Counted from the stretch's first letter, positions 48,834 to 57,866 are shown. The stretch: 64,000 nt of DNA from Agromyces lapidis (GCF_009749405.1 NZ_WBIQ01000001.1:372001-436000); one strand, 5' to 3'. Program-made: numbers and translations. The notes: generated by a model from the letters alone, not told the origin.

Positions 48834-50327
48834 GTGTCGACCCTCAGTGAACTCGTCCTCGCCCAGGGCCGCAGCAGTCAGGCCGACGTCGACTGGCTGC
48901 ACATGCTCGTCGGCGACCTCCAACTGCTCGCCGATCTCGCCTTCGCCGACATCGTGCTGTGGGTGCCGTCCGGCGACGACGACTTCGTCGCGGTCGCGCA
49001 CTCGCGCCCGTCGAGCGCGGCGACGCTCTTCTACCGCGACTTCGTCGGGCAGGGCATCAAGCCCCAGTGGCGCGACCTCGTGACCGAGGCCTTCGGCACC
49101 GCCCGTATCGCCGATTCCTCGGCCCCCGACTGGTACGAGGAGATGCCGACGCGCGTGCGGGCGGTGCCGGTGATGCGTCGCATCACCGCGACCGGCACGG
49201 CGATCGCGGCCGAACCCGTCGCCGTGATCACCCGGCACACGAACCTCGGTGCCACCCGCACGCCGAGTCGGCAGGAGCTCACGTTCAACGAGTGCGCCGA
49301 AGAGCTCTTCGAGATGATCGCCTCGGGCGACTTCCCCGACCTGGGGGCGCCCACCGGGCCGCGCCGCGGCGCACCACGCGCGTCCGACGGCCTGATCCGA
49401 CTCGATGTCGACGGCATCACGACCTTCGCGAGCCCCAACGCCCTCTCGGCGTTCAACCGGATGGGCTTCGACGACGAGCTCGAGGGTCAGTCGCTCGCCG
49501 AGGTGACGACCGCGCTCCTCGGCGGCAAGCTCGTCGTCGACGAGTCGCTGCCGCTCGTCGTGACCGGGCGGGCGCCGTGGCGCACCGACGTCGAGTCGCG
49601 CGGCGTGACGGTGTCGCTGCGGGCGATCCCGATCCGCCGGCGCGGTGACCGCACCGGCGCGATCGTGCTGACCCGCGACGTCACCGAGCTCCGTCACCAG
49701 GAGCAGGAGCTCATCACCAAGGACGCGACGATCCGCGAGATCCACCACCGGGTGAAGAACAACCTGCAGACCGTCGCATCGCTGCTGCGCATCCAGGCGC
49801 GCCGCACGCACTCCGACGAGGCGCGCGATGCGCTGACGCAGGCGATGCGACGGGTCGGCGCGATCGCCGTCGTGCACGACACGCTCTCGACCGGGCTCTC
49901 GCAGAACGTCGATTTCGACGAGGTGTTCGACCGGGCGCTGCTGCTCGTCGCCGAGGTCGCCTCGGCGCACAACACGACGGCGCACCCGAAGCGCACGGGG
50001 TCGTTCGGCGTGCTGCCGAGCGAGTACGCGACACCGCTCGCCCTCGCGCTCACCGAGCTCGTGACGAACGCGGTCGAGCACGGCCTCGCCGGTCAGGAGG
50101 GCGACGTCGAGATCAGCGCCGACCGTTCGCAGACCGAGCTCACGGTGCAGGTGCGCGACACGGGAGCCGGCCTGCCCGAGGGCAAGGTCGGCGAAGGACT
50201 CGGCACGCAGATCGTGCGCACGCTCATCCAGGGCGAGCTCGGCGGCACGATCGACTGGCACACGGTGGTCGGTCGTGGCACCGAGGTCACGATCGAGATC
50301 CCGCTGCGCTGGATCACCCAGGCCTAG
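48834..50327 (+). CDS. pdtaS: Sensor histidine kinase PdtaS
   Basis: 497 residues from a GTG at 48834; a TACGCT box six bases upstream suggests a leaderless mRNA. The N-terminal ~160 residues are a GAF-like sensor (LQLLADLAFADIVLWVPSGDDDFVAVAHSRPSS). A PAS domain follows (LIRLDVDGITTFASPNALSAFNRMGF). The kinase core is HisKA_2 (IREIHHRVKNNLQTVASLLRIQARR) with the ATPase_c_2 domain (ALALTELVTNAVEHG; VRDTGAGLPEG; GLGTQIVRTL). This order and the adjacent whiB1 match mycobacterial PdtaS, a soluble kinase for the ANTAR regulator PdtaR. PdtaR is not in the window. Confidence 0.93.
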   Translation: MSTLSELVLAQGRSSQADVDWLHMLVGDLQLLADLAFADIVLWVPSGDDDFVAVAHSRPSSAATLFYRDFVGQGIKPQWRDLVTEAFGTARIADSSAPDWYEEMPTRVRAVPVMRRITATGTAIAAEPVAVITRHTNLGATRTPSRQELTFNECAEELFEMIASGDFPDLGAPTGPRRGAPRASDGLIRLDVDGITTFASPNALSAFNRMGFDDELEGQSLAEVTTALLGGKLVVDESLPLVVTGRAPWRTDVESRGVTVSLRAIPIRRRGDRTGAIVLTRDVTELRHQEQELITKDATIREIHHRVKNNLQTVASLLRIQARRTHSDEARDALTQAMRRVGAIAVVHDTLSTGLSQNVDFDEVFDRALLLVAEVASAHNTTAHPKRTGSFGVLPSEYATPLALALTELVTNAVEHGLAGQEGDVEISADRSQTELTVQVRDTGAGLPEGKVGEGLGTQIVRTLIQGELGGTIDWHTVVGRGTEVTIEIPLRWITQA

Positions 50328-50335
50328 CAGCGAAA

Positions 50336-50374
50336 GATGCTCCGGTGCCCGCCTGACGCGGGCCCCGGAGCATC
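50336..50374. terminator. Bidirectional terminator between pdtaS and whiB1
   Basis: GATGCTCCGG (50336-50345) pairs with CCGGAGCATC (50365-50374) and an inner CCCGC/GCGGG stem continues it. It lies between two convergent genes and can serve both. Confidence 0.85.
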
Positions 50375-50388
50375 CGAAGCGATGGGGC

Positions 50389-50637
50389 TCAGCCCGCGCG
50401 GCGGGCGCGAGCGGCGCGGCGCTTGAGGGCGCGGCGCTCGTCCTCCGAGAGGCCTCCCCAGACGCCCGAGTCCTGGCCGGTCTCGAGGGCGTACTGCAGG
50501 CAGATCTCGGTGACGGTGCAGCGAGCGCAGACCGTCTTCGCCTTCTCGATCTGATCGACGGCGGGGCCGGTGTTGCCGACCGGGAAGAAGAGTTCCGGGT
50601 CTGCGGTGAGGCAGGCGGCCTTGTCGCGCCAATCCAT
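50389..50637 (-). CDS. whiB1: WhiB1 iron-sulfur transcription factor
   Basis: 82 residues from ATG 50637 with AAGGAG nine bases upstream. Cysteines at residues 9, 37, 40 and 46 match the [4Fe-4S] ligands of mycobacterial WhiB1 exactly. SGVWGGLSEDERRALKRRAARARR is the GVWGG turn and basic DNA-binding tail. WhiB1 binds the housekeeping sigma factor and in mycobacteria reacts with nitric oxide. It is convergent with pdtaS, as in Mycobacterium. An inverted repeat GCTCAC-N6-GTGAGC lies about 110 bases upstream. Confidence 0.95.
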   Translation of the reverse strand: MDWRDKAACLTADPELFFPVGNTGPAVDQIEKAKTVCARCTVTEICLQYALETGQDSGVWGGLSEDERRALKRRAARARRAG

Positions 50638-50748
50638 GGAGATGCTCCTTGCGTGTACTTCGTTCGCAGACGCGCACGATTGCGCTTGCCCGTGAGGGCT
50701 GCTGCAGGGGGAAAGTCGAATCTCGGGAAGTAGGATCATGACTGATCG

Positions 50749-50766
50749 GCTCACGTCCCTGTGAGC
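50749..50766. promoter_or_regulatory. GCTCAC-N6-GTGAGC inverted repeat upstream of whiB1
   Basis: A perfect 6+6 inverted repeat with six-base spacing lies in the divergent region of whiB1 and the membrane gene at 50836. The half-site resembles the GTGA of CRP/GlxR sites, but in everted order. The factor is unknown. Confidence 0.5.
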
Positions 50767-50835
50767 ATCAATTCGACCTCATAAATGGTCGCATAGTGGA
50801 GAGATCGAATCAATAGCCATGTATGGGACAACGCT

Positions 50836-51327
50836 GTGAATCGACGCGACGAGACCCGGCCCGAGGCATCCGACCAGGGCGCGAGCGAGCCGTCGGGCGC
50901 TGACCGGCCGGTCGAGGCGGCGCAGGACGGCGGCGTGCGCACGGCGCTCGTGGTCGTGAGCGTCGTGCTCTTCGCCGAGGCGCTGCTCATGGTGGGGCTC
51001 GTGGTCTGGCTCATCGTCGACCTGTTCGCGCTCGAGCCCTCGTCGATGGCGACGGCGATCGCGCTCCTCGTGCTCGTGGTGATCGGCGCCGTCTGGGTCT
51101 CCGCCGTCGCATTCGCCTCGTTGCGGCGAGCCCCGTGGTCGCGTGCCGCGGCGATCGTCTGGCAGATCCTGCAGGTGTCGGTCGCCGTCGGCGCATTCCA
51201 GGGGCTCTTCGCGCGCCCCGACCTCGGCTGGGCGCTGCTCGTGCCCGCCATCACCGTCATCGGCCTCCTGCTCTGGACGCCCGTGCGGATCGCGTACTCG
51301 CGCCCCGAGGATCACCCCGCCGCCTGA
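50836..51327 (+). CDS. Conserved four-helix membrane protein
   Basis: 163 residues from a GTG at 50836. A charged, acidic N-terminal ~35 residues (RRDETRPEASDQGASEPSGADRP) precede four hydrophobic helices: TALVVVSVVLFAEALLMVGLV, MATAIALLVLVVIGAVWVSAV, AAIVWQILQVSVAVGAF and WALLVPAITVIGLLLWTPV. The stretch FASLRRAPWSRAAAIVWQILQ between helices two and three is typical of a family common in actinobacteria. Function unknown. It is divergent from whiB1 and convergent with bcp. Confidence 0.75.
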   Translation: MNRRDETRPEASDQGASEPSGADRPVEAAQDGGVRTALVVVSVVLFAEALLMVGLVVWLIVDLFALEPSSMATAIALLVLVVIGAVWVSAVAFASLRRAPWSRAAAIVWQILQVSVAVGAFQGLFARPDLGWALLVPAITVIGLLLWTPVRIAYSRPEDHPAA

Positions 51328-51348
51328 CGCGGCGCCGCAGACGGACGC

Positions 51349-51414
51349 GAACGGGCCCGGCCGCAGGTGCGGCCGGGCCCGTTCGGGGAGGCGGTCGGGT
51401 CGTTCCGACCCGAC
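51349..51414. terminator. Tandem hairpins between convergent genes
   Basis: First hairpin: GAACGGGCCCGGCCGC (51349-51364) with its perfect complement at 51369-51384 and a four-base loop. Second: GTCGGGTCG (51394-51402) with CGACCCGAC (51406-51414) on a TTC loop. They separate the membrane gene from bcp. Confidence 0.85.
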
Positions 51415-51421
51415 GGTCGGC

Positions 51422-51898
51422 TCAGGCGTCGAGACCGAGCTCGCGTCGCACCCGCGCGACGTGCCCGGTGGCCTTCACGTTGTACATCGCCCGCGAGATG
51501 CGGCCCTCCTCGTCGATGATGAACGTCGAGCGGATCGAGCCGACCACGATCTTGCCGTAGAGCGACTTCTCGCCCCACACGCCGTACTGCTGCTGCACCG
51601 CGAGGTCGGGGTCGGAGAGCAGGGTGAAGTTCAGGCGGTCGCGCTCGGCGAAGCGGGCGAGCTTGTCGACCTCGTCCTTCGAGACGCCGAGCACGCGGAT
51701 GCCCGCGCTCTGGAAGGAGTTGAGGCTGTCGCGGAAGTCGCAGGCCTCGGTGGTGCAGCCCGGGGTCATCGCCTCGGGGTAGAAGTAGAGGACGACCTTC
51801 GTTCCGCGCAACGACGAGAGCGTGACGGAGTCGCCGTTCTGGTCGTCGAGCGTGAAGTCGGGGGCGAGGTCGCCTTGGCCAAGTCGTGCATCGGTCAT
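51422..51898 (-). CDS. bcp: Thioredoxin-dependent peroxiredoxin BCP
   Basis: 158 residues from ATG 51898, preceded after seven bases by a TACGAT box (leaderless). The BCP/PrxQ core has LAPDFTLDDQNGDSVTLSSLRGTK, the peroxidatic Cys48 and resolving Cys53 in MTPGCTTEACDFRDSL (atypical 2-Cys spacing), and the C-terminal SLYGKIVVGSIRSTFIIDEEGRI. It reduces hydrogen and organic peroxides with thioredoxin. The neighbouring thiol-stress sigma factor sigH makes oxidative stress regulation plausible, but no SigH-type promoter was seen at this gene. Confidence 0.93.
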   Translation of the reverse strand: MTDARLGQGDLAPDFTLDDQNGDSVTLSSLRGTKVVLYFYPEAMTPGCTTEACDFRDSLNSFQSAGIRVLGVSKDEVDKLARFAERDRLNFTLLSDPDLAVQQQYGVWGEKSLYGKIVVGSIRSTFIIDEEGRISRAMYNVKATGHVARVRRELGLDA

Positions 51899-52017
51899 GT
51901 CACCCATCGTAGGCACGCTTCGATGTGCGGATGCTCCGTGCCGGGCGATGTGCGGCGAGGCGGGGCCGGGCCGGCCCGGTCCGGGCCGGGCGGCGCTGCA
52001 GCCGGGCGGCGTCCGCC

Positions 52018-53058
52018 TCAGGCGAAGGTGGTGAGCAGTCGCTGCAGCGAGTCGAGGCGGGCGCGGCCCGTCTCGCCGAGCTCGCCCGCGTCGACCGCTT
52101 CGATGATCGCGCAGTCGGGCGAATCGGGCAGGTGCGTGCAGCCGCGCGGGCAGTCGTCGGCGATGCGGGCGAGATCGGTGAAGGCGCCGAGGATGTTCGC
52201 CGGGTCGACGTGGCCGAGCCCGAACGAGCGCACACCCGGGGTGTCGATCACCCAGCCCGTGCGGCCGTCGTGCTCGATGCGCAGCGACACCGTCGACGAG
52301 GAGGTGTGCCGGCCGCGGCCGGTCACGACGTTGACGTGCCCGGTCGCCCGGTGGGCGCTCGGCACGAGGGCGTTGACGAGCGTCGACTTGCCGACGCCCG
52401 AGTGCCCGACGAACACCGTGCGATGCCCGATGAGCGACTCGGTGATCTCGGCGAGCGGCATCTCGTCGCTGCGCGAGCGGAAGACGGGCAGCTCGAGGCC
52501 GGGGAAGTTGTGGAGGAACTCGTCGGGGTCGGCGAGGTCGGTCTTCGTCATGCAGAGCAGCGGGCGGATGCCGGCGTCGAACGCCGCCACGAGGTAGCGG
52601 TCGATGAGCCGCACCCGCGGCTCGGGGTTCGCCGCCGCCACGACGATGAGCATCTGGTCGGCGTTCGCGACGATGACCCGCTCGACCTCATCGGTGTCGT
52701 CGGCGCTGCGGCGGAGGAGCGTCGTGCGCTCCTGCACCCGCACGATGCGCGCGAGGCTGCCCTCATCGCCCGAGACGTCGCCCACGAGGTCGACCCGGTC
52801 GCCCGTCACGACCGACTTGCGACGCAGCTCGCTCGCCCGGGCGGCCGTCAGCACGTGCTCATCGGCTCCGCCCTCGTCGATGAGCACGTGGTAGCGGCCC
52901 CGGTCGACGCCCAGCACGATGCCCGCGATCGCATCGGCGTGCTCGGGGCGCGTCTTCGTGCGGGGTCGGGAGCCGCGCCGGTTGGGACGCACCCGGACGG
53001 CGGACTCGTCGAACTCGGGCTCGTCGTCCTCGTCGTCGTCGGTGCTCCACCAGGTCAT
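52018..53058 (-). CDS. rsgA: Ribosome small subunit-dependent GTPase RsgA
   Basis: 346 residues from ATG 53058. An acidic N-terminus ([15 protein letters not shown]) precedes an OB fold, then the circularly permuted GTPase: G4 TKTD first, then G1 GHSGVGKST, and G3 DTPG. The C-terminal zinc region [14 protein letters not shown] ends the domain. RsgA helps late 30S maturation. Its start overlaps the aroA stop as ATGA, as in mycobacteria. A palindrome CCGGGCCGGCCCGG (51966-51979) downstream may terminate the transcript. Confidence 0.95.
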   Translation of the reverse strand: MTWWSTDDDEDDEPEFDESAVRVRPNRRGSRPRTKTRPEHADAIAGIVLGVDRGRYHVLIDEGGADEHVLTAARASELRRKSVVTGDRVDLVGDVSGDEGSLARIVRVQERTTLLRRSADDTDEVERVIVANADQMLIVVAAANPEPRVRLIDRYLVAAFDAGIRPLLCMTKTDLADPDEFLHNFPGLELPVFRSRSDEMPLAEITESLIGHRTVFVGHSGVGKSTLVNALVPSAHRATGHVNVVTGRGRHTSSSTVSLRIEHDGRTGWVIDTPGVRSFGLGHVDPANILGAFTDLARIADDCPRGCTHLPDSPDCAIIEAVDAGELGETGRARLDSLQRLLTTFA

Positions 53059-54425
53059 GCGAGCAGCCGCTCCCAGAGCGCGGTGAACTGCGGCAGCGTC
53101 TTGCCCGTCGAGGCGATGTCGTCGACGATCACGTCGGGCACCGCGAGGCCGATGATCGCCCCGCTGGTCGCCATGCGGTGGTCGGCGTATGCACGCCACG
53201 GGCCGCCGTGGAGGGGCGCGGGCTCGATGCGCAGCCCGTCGGGCAGTTCGGCGACCCGACCGCCCAGGCCGTTGAGCTCGGTCGCGAGCGCGGCGAGCCG
53301 GTCGGTCTCGTGGTGGCGGATGTGCCCGATGCCGGTGATCGTCGACGGCTCGTCGGCGAGGGCCGCGAGGGCGACGAGGTTCGGCGCGAGTTCGCCGGCC
53401 TCCGAGAGGTCGAGCTCGACGCCCCGGATGCCGCGCCCGCCGCCGGGCGCGGGGGTCGGCGCGTGCACCGTGAGCCGGTCGCCGTCGCGCTCGACGCGGG
53501 CGCCGAAGCGGGGAAGGAGCTCGGCGAGCTGCGCACCGACCTGCGTGGTGGCGCCCGGCCATCCGACGATCGTGACCGAGCCGCCGGCGACGAGCGCCGC
53601 GACGAGGAACGGCGCCGCATTCGAGAGGTCGGGTTCGAGTTCGACGTCGATCGCGCGGATCGGCCCCGGCGCCACGACCCAGCGGCCGGTCTCAGGGGTC
53701 TCGACCGCGACGCCGCGAGCGGCGAGGGTCTCGATCGTCATCTCGATGTGGGGCAGGCTCGGCAGCCGTTCGCCCACGTGGCGGAGGTCGAGCCCCTGCT
53801 CGAAGCGGGGTGCCGAGAGCAGCAGGCCCGAGACGAACTGGCTCGAGGCCGAGGCGTCGATCTCGAGGGCGCCGCCTGCGACGCGGCCGGTGCCGTGCAC
53901 CGTGAATGGCAGCGTGCCGCGGCGGTCGTCGTCGAGGTCGACGCCGAGCCCCTTGAGGCCCTCGATGACGCCCGACATCGGACGCTTGCGTGCGTACTCG
54001 TCGCCATCGAAGGTCGTCGGGCCGAGCGCCAGTGCGGCGACCGCGGGCATGAAGCGCATGACGGTGCCCGCGAGTCCGCAGTCGATCGTCGTCGACCCGA
54101 GCAGCTCGTCGGCCGGGGTGACCCGCAGGTCGTCGCCGAACTCGCCGCGGCCGGGCACGCGCTCGAACCCGGTGCCGAGGGCGCGCAGCGCCTCGACCAT
54201 CAGCTCGCTGTCGCGCGACCAGAGCGGTGCGTGCAGGGTCGACGGGCCGTCGGCGAGTGCGGCGAGCACGAGCTCGCGATTGGTCAGCGATTTCGACCCC
54301 GGAAGGGACACCACCGCGGACAGCGGCGACGTCGCGAGCGGCGCGCGCCACCCGGCATCCGTCTCGGTCGTCTTGTTGTCGCCGTACGGATCGAACTCGG
54401 GCTCGGAATACCTCGAAATCTGCAT
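53055..54425 (-). CDS. aroA: 3-phosphoshikimate 1-carboxyvinyltransferase (EPSP synthase)
   Basis: 456 residues. Family signatures: [64 protein letters not shown] and the C-terminal [25 protein letters not shown]. It joins shikimate-3-phosphate and phosphoenolpyruvate in aromatic amino acid synthesis. The N-terminus [17 protein letters not shown] is typical of actinobacterial homologs. The start codon (54423-54425) lies inside the spacer of the predicted sigH promoter on the other strand, so the two transcriptions may interfere. It is followed by rsgA with a four-base overlap. Confidence 0.95.
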   Translation of the reverse strand: MQISRYSEPEFDPYGDNKTTETDAGWRAPLATSPLSAVVSLPGSKSLTNRELVLAALADGPSTLHAPLWSRDSELMVEALRALGTGFERVPGRGEFGDDLRVTPADELLGSTTIDCGLAGTVMRFMPAVAALALGPTTFDGDEYARKRPMSGVIEGLKGLGVDLDDDRRGTLPFTVHGTGRVAGGALEIDASASSQFVSGLLLSAPRFEQGLDLRHVGERLPSLPHIEMTIETLAARGVAVETPETGRWVVAPGPIRAIDVELEPDLSNAAPFLVAALVAGGSVTIVGWPGATTQVGAQLAELLPRFGARVERDGDRLTVHAPTPAPGGGRGIRGVELDLSEAGELAPNLVALAALADEPSTITGIGHIRHHETDRLAALATELNGLGGRVAELPDGLRIEPAPLHGGPWRAYADHRMATSGAIIGLAVPDVIVDDIASTGKTLPQFTALWERLLA

Positions 54426-54430
54426 CGGTT
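54405..54430 (+). promoter_or_regulatory. SigR/SigH-type promoter upstream of sigH
   Basis: GGAAT at 54405-54409, exactly 18 bases, then GTT at 54428-54430: the consensus of the thiol-stress sigma factors SigR and SigH. The predicted transcript begins near 54437, before the sigH reading frame. It implies autoregulation. Confidence 0.8.
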
Positions 54431-54546
54431 ATCAACAGTAGCGTCAGGGACGCGGAAGGAGATGGTGCGGATGTCGCTTGCGGTACTCGAACGGCCGGCT
54501 GAGCAGCTCGGAGCACGGCGCGGGGACCTCGGAGGAACCGACGATC

Positions 54547-54552
54547 TAAGCT
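54547..54552 (+). promoter_or_regulatory. Internal -10 box for the short form of sigH
   Basis: TAAGCT lies eight bases before the ATG at 54561. No Shine-Dalgarno is close to that ATG (GGAGGAA lies 23 bases away), so a leaderless transcript is likely. Confidence 0.5.
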
Positions 54553-54560
54553 TGACGGTG

Positions 54561-55208
54561 ATGACTGCCGACGAGATCGACCAGGCGCCGACCGAAGCCG
54601 AGACCTCCGAAGAGGCCCGGCCTCTCGGCGAACTCTTCGAGGAGCAGGCGCTGCCGTTCCTCGACCAGCTCTACGCCGCCGCGCTCCGCATGACGAAGAA
54701 TCCGGCCGATGCGCAGGACCTCGTTCAAGAGACCTTCGTGAAGGCGTTCGCCGCGTTCGGGCAGTTCACGCAGGGCACGAACCTGAAGGCGTGGCTCTAC
54801 CGCATCCTGACGAACACCTTCATCAACAGCTACCGCAAGAAGCAGCGCGAGCCGTACCAGGGCACGATCGACGAGCTCGAGGACTGGCAGCTCGGCGGCG
54901 CCGAGTCGACGACCGCCCGGTCGAGCCGCTCGGCCGAGGCCGAGGCGATCGACCACCTGCCCGACAGCGCCGTGAAGGACGCACTGCAGGCGCTGCCCGA
55001 GGACTTCCGGCTCGCCGTGTACTTCGCCGACGTCGAGGGCTTCTCCTACCAGGAGATCGCCGACATGATGAACACCCCCATCGGGACCGTGATGAGCCGT
55101 CTGCACCGTGGCCGGCGTCTGCTTCGCGAGTCCCTCGCCGACTACGCCCGCGAACAGGGGTTCGCCGCGGCCGAGAAGGCGCCCAAACCCGCGAGGAGCA
55201 AGAAATGA
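54561..55208 (+). CDS. sigH: RNA polymerase sigma factor SigH (SigR type)
   Basis: 215 residues from ATG 54561, the same size as mycobacterial SigH. Region 2 includes [43 protein letters not shown] and [24 protein letters not shown]. Region 4 is [44 protein letters not shown]. An in-frame ATG at 54471 with GGAAGGAG nine bases upstream would add 30 residues, without stops; ATG 54462 would add 33. SigH controls thiol-redox stress genes. The anti-sigma factor gene follows with a four-base overlap. Confidence 0.93.
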   Translation: MTADEIDQAPTEAETSEEARPLGELFEEQALPFLDQLYAAALRMTKNPADAQDLVQETFVKAFAAFGQFTQGTNLKAWLYRILTNTFINSYRKKQREPYQGTIDELEDWQLGGAESTTARSSRSAEAEAIDHLPDSAVKDALQALPEDFRLAVYFADVEGFSYQEIADMMNTPIGTVMSRLHRGRRLLRESLADYAREQGFAAAEKAPKPARSKK

Positions 55209-55456
55209 CCGACTGCGGCTGCGAGAAGGCGAGAGCCGAGCTCGAGGAGTACCTGCACAACGAGCTGCAGGCCGTCGACGCGACCGACATCCGCGAGCAC
55301 GTCGAGAACTGCGTCGACTGCCAGGCCGAGCTGCGCGTCGGCGTCGCGATCACGGAGGTCGTGCAGCGGGCCTGCCGCGAGAGCGCGCCCGAGCAGCTGC
55401 GCGTGCAGGTGCTCACGCAGATCCGTCTCTACCAGTCGACGCACACCATCGCCTGA
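55205..55456 (+). CDS. rshA: Zinc-type anti-sigma factor RshA (ZAS family)
   Basis: 83 residues. The ZAS motif is H32-x3-C36-x2-C39 in [14 protein letters not shown], with further cysteines at residues 4 and 6 (MTDCGC). These can hold zinc when reduced and release the sigma factor on disulfide formation, as in RsrA and RshA. GAGGAG precedes the ATG, and the start overlaps the sigH stop as ATGA, fixing equal expression. A third Cys (QRACRES) lies later. Confidence 0.93.
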   Translation: MTDCGCEKARAELEEYLHNELQAVDATDIREHVENCVDCQAELRVGVAITEVVQRACRESAPEQLRVQVLTQIRLYQSTHTIA

Positions 55457-55552
55457 CGCCGGCCGCGCGCGACGTGCGACGAGCGATGAGCGACGAGCGA
55501 TTCAATCGTTCGTTCGATGCGGCGGCGACGGGGCGCCCGTAGCGTCGACGAT

Positions 55553-57793
55553 GTGATCGACACCCCTGCTCCGAAGCGCCCACGCGTCCCCACGTGGCTC
55601 CGCGTGCTCATCCCCGCGGTCCTCATCCTCATCTGGTTCGGCGCCTTCGGCGCGGGCGGTGCCGCGTTCGGCTCGCTGAGCGACGTCTCGACGAACGACC
55701 AGGCGCAGTTCCTGCCCGCCTCGGCCGAAGCCACCGAGGTCGCGGGCCTCGCGGACGAGTTCCGCGACAGCGAGGCGATCCCCGCGATCGTCGTCATCGC
55801 GAGCGACGACGGCTCGGAGCTCAGCACGGCGCAGCTGGACGCGGCCGACGAGCTGCGCACGGCGCTCACCGAGGTCGACGGGGTGCTCGGCGACGAGGCG
55901 TCGCCCGTGATCGCCTCGGACGACGGCGAGGCCGTCGAGATCGTGCTGCCGGTCGACACCTCGGAGGGGGCCGAGCGCCCCGCCGACGTCGTCGCGGAGA
56001 TGCGCACGGTGGTCGACGAGCACGCCGTCGACGGCACGACGTCGGCCGTCACCGGTCCGGCGGGCTTCACCGCCGACCTCAGCGCCGCATTCGCGGGCAT
56101 CGACGGGCTTCTGCTCGCGGTCGCGCTCGCCGCGGTGTTCCTCATCCTCATCGTCGTCTACCGCTCGCCGCTGCTGCCGTTCATCGTGCTGTTCACGAGC
56201 ATGTCGGCGCTCTGCGCCTCGGTGTTCACGGTCGTGGCACTGGCCCGAGCCGACATCCTGCTCCTCTCGGGGCAGACCCAGGGCATCCTCTTCATCCTCG
56301 TGATCGGCGCCGCGACCGACTACGCGCTGCTCTACATCTCGCGGTATCGCGAGACGCTCGCACGGTACGAACGGCGGTGGGATGCCACGTGGGCGGCCCT
56401 GCGCGGATCGTGGGAGCCGATCGTGGCCTCGGGCGGCACCGTGATCGTGGCGCTCCTCATCCTGCTCGCGAGCGAGCTGACCTCGAACAAGATCCTCGGG
56501 CCGGTCGCCGCGATCGGCATCGTCTTCGCCCTGCTCTCGGCGCTCACCCTCCTGCCGGCGCTGCTGCTCTGGGCGGGACGCGCGGCGTTCTGGCCGCGAC
56601 GCATCGCCCACCGCGGCGACGAGGCCGAGCCCGCGCACGGCGCCCACGCGGCCGGGGTGCTGCACGAGGCATCCGCGCCCGACGAGCACGACCTGCCCGA
56701 CCGCGGCCTCTGGGCCGGCGTCGGCCGCCTCGTCTCGCGGCGGCCCCGCACCGTGTGGATCGTCTCGGTGCTCGCGCTCGCCGGCATGTCGCTCGGCCTC
56801 GCACAGCTCGACTCCGACGGGGTGCCCTCGAGCGAGTTCGTGCTCGGCGAGTCGCAGGCACGCGACGGGCAGGCGCTGCTCGGCGAGCACTTCCCGGCCG
56901 GATCGGGGACGCCGGCACTGATCGTCGGACCCGAGGACGAGCTGCAGCAGATGGCCGACACGGCCCTCGCGGTCGACGGCGTCGACTCGGTCGCGGTCGT
57001 CTCGGCCGACTCGCCGGCCGGCACGGCCCCGGTGACCGCCGACGGCGTGCAGGCCTTCGGCCCGCCCGGAACCCCGGCCCCCGAGCCGACCGTCGTCGAT
57101 GGGCAGGTGATGCTGCAGGCGACGCTCGCCGATCCGTCCGACTCGATGGAGGCCGAGGCGACCGTCGCCGAGCTCCGCACCGTGCTCGACGAGGTCGGCA
57201 CCGAGGTGCTCGTCGGCGGGCAGACCGCGGTCGCCCTCGACACGAACGACGCCGCGATCGCGGACCGCACCCTCGTGATCCCGCTCGTGCTCGCCGCGAT
57301 CCTCCTGATCCTCATGCTGCTGCTGCGCTCGATCGTGGCCCCGCTCATCCTCATCGGCAGCGTGGTGGTCTCGTTCGCGGCGGCACTCGGGGTCTCGGCG
57401 CTCGTCTTCGAGCACGTCTTCGGGTTCCCGGGCGCCGACCCCTCGGTGCCGCTGTTCGGCTTCGTGTTCCTCGTCGCGCTCGGCGTCGACTACAACATCT
57501 TCCTCATGACCCGCGTGCGCGAGGAGTCGTTGCAGTTCGGCACGCGGCCGGGCATCGTCCGCGGACTCAGGCTCACGGGTGGTGTGATCACCTCCGCGGG
57601 GCTCGTGCTCGCGGCGACCTTCGCGGCGCTCGGCGTGCTGCCGATCCTCTTCCTCGTGCAGATCTCGTTCATCGTCGCGTTCGGCGTGCTGCTCGACACC
57701 TTCCTCGTGCGCACGCTGCTCGTGCCGGCGCTCGCGTACGACCTCGGCCGGGTCATCTGGTGGCCGAGCAAGCTGGCCCGCCGCGCGGACTGA
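55553..57793 (+). CDS. MMPL/RND family transporter
   Basis: 746 residues from a GTG at 55553; TAGCGT seven bases upstream suggests a leaderless mRNA and argues against the ATG at 55517. Two halves each hold one outer helix, an extracytoplasmic domain of ~130 residues and five helices: residues ~15-340 and ~410-740. Family marks include GATDYALLYISRYRETLARY in the first half and the second-half counterpart ALGVDYNIFLMTRVREESLQFGT. The Asp and Tyr are the proton-relay pair of MmpL proteins. Such proteins export lipids or small molecules by proton motive force. It follows rshA after 96 bases; substrate unknown. Confidence 0.9.
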   Translation: MIDTPAPKRPRVPTWLRVLIPAVLILIWFGAFGAGGAAFGSLSDVSTNDQAQFLPASAEATEVAGLADEFRDSEAIPAIVVIASDDGSELSTAQLDAADELRTALTEVDGVLGDEASPVIASDDGEAVEIVLPVDTSEGAERPADVVAEMRTVVDEHAVDGTTSAVTGPAGFTADLSAAFAGIDGLLLAVALAAVFLILIVVYRSPLLPFIVLFTSMSALCASVFTVVALARADILLLSGQTQGILFILVIGAATDYALLYISRYRETLARYERRWDATWAALRGSWEPIVASGGTVIVALLILLASELTSNKILGPVAAIGIVFALLSALTLLPALLLWAGRAAFWPRRIAHRGDEAEPAHGAHAAGVLHEASAPDEHDLPDRGLWAGVGRLVSRRPRTVWIVSVLALAGMSLGLAQLDSDGVPSSEFVLGESQARDGQALLGEHFPAGSGTPALIVGPEDELQQMADTALAVDGVDSVAVVSADSPAGTAPVTADGVQAFGPPGTPAPEPTVVDGQVMLQATLADPSDSMEAEATVAELRTVLDEVGTEVLVGGQTAVALDTNDAAIADRTLVIPLVLAAILLILMLLLRSIVAPLILIGSVVVSFAAALGVSALVFEHVFGFPGADPSVPLFGFVFLVALGVDYNIFLMTRVREESLQFGTRPGIVRGLRLTGGVITSAGLVLAATFAALGVLPILFLVQISFIVAFGVLLDTFLVRTLLVPALAYDLGRVIWWPSKLARRAD

Positions 57794-57827
57794 CCCGCCC
57801 GCCGGGGCCTCGCCGCGGCGGTGGCTC

Positions 57828-57859
57828 GCCGCCGCGGGGCCCCGCCGCCGCGGGGCCCC
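57828..57859. repeat. Two tandem copies of a 16-bp GC-rich unit
   Basis: GCCGCCGCGGGGCCCC occurs at 57828-57843 and again at 57844-57859. An upstream partly complementary stretch (57800-57820) allows hairpins, so it may help terminate the MMPL gene. Confidence 0.7.
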
Positions 57860-57866
57860 TCCTAGC

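Noticed and set aside
50389..50754. Longer whiB1 frame beginning at 50754
   Set aside because: The extra residues do not resemble WhiB proteins, and AAGGAG precedes the internal ATG at 50637.
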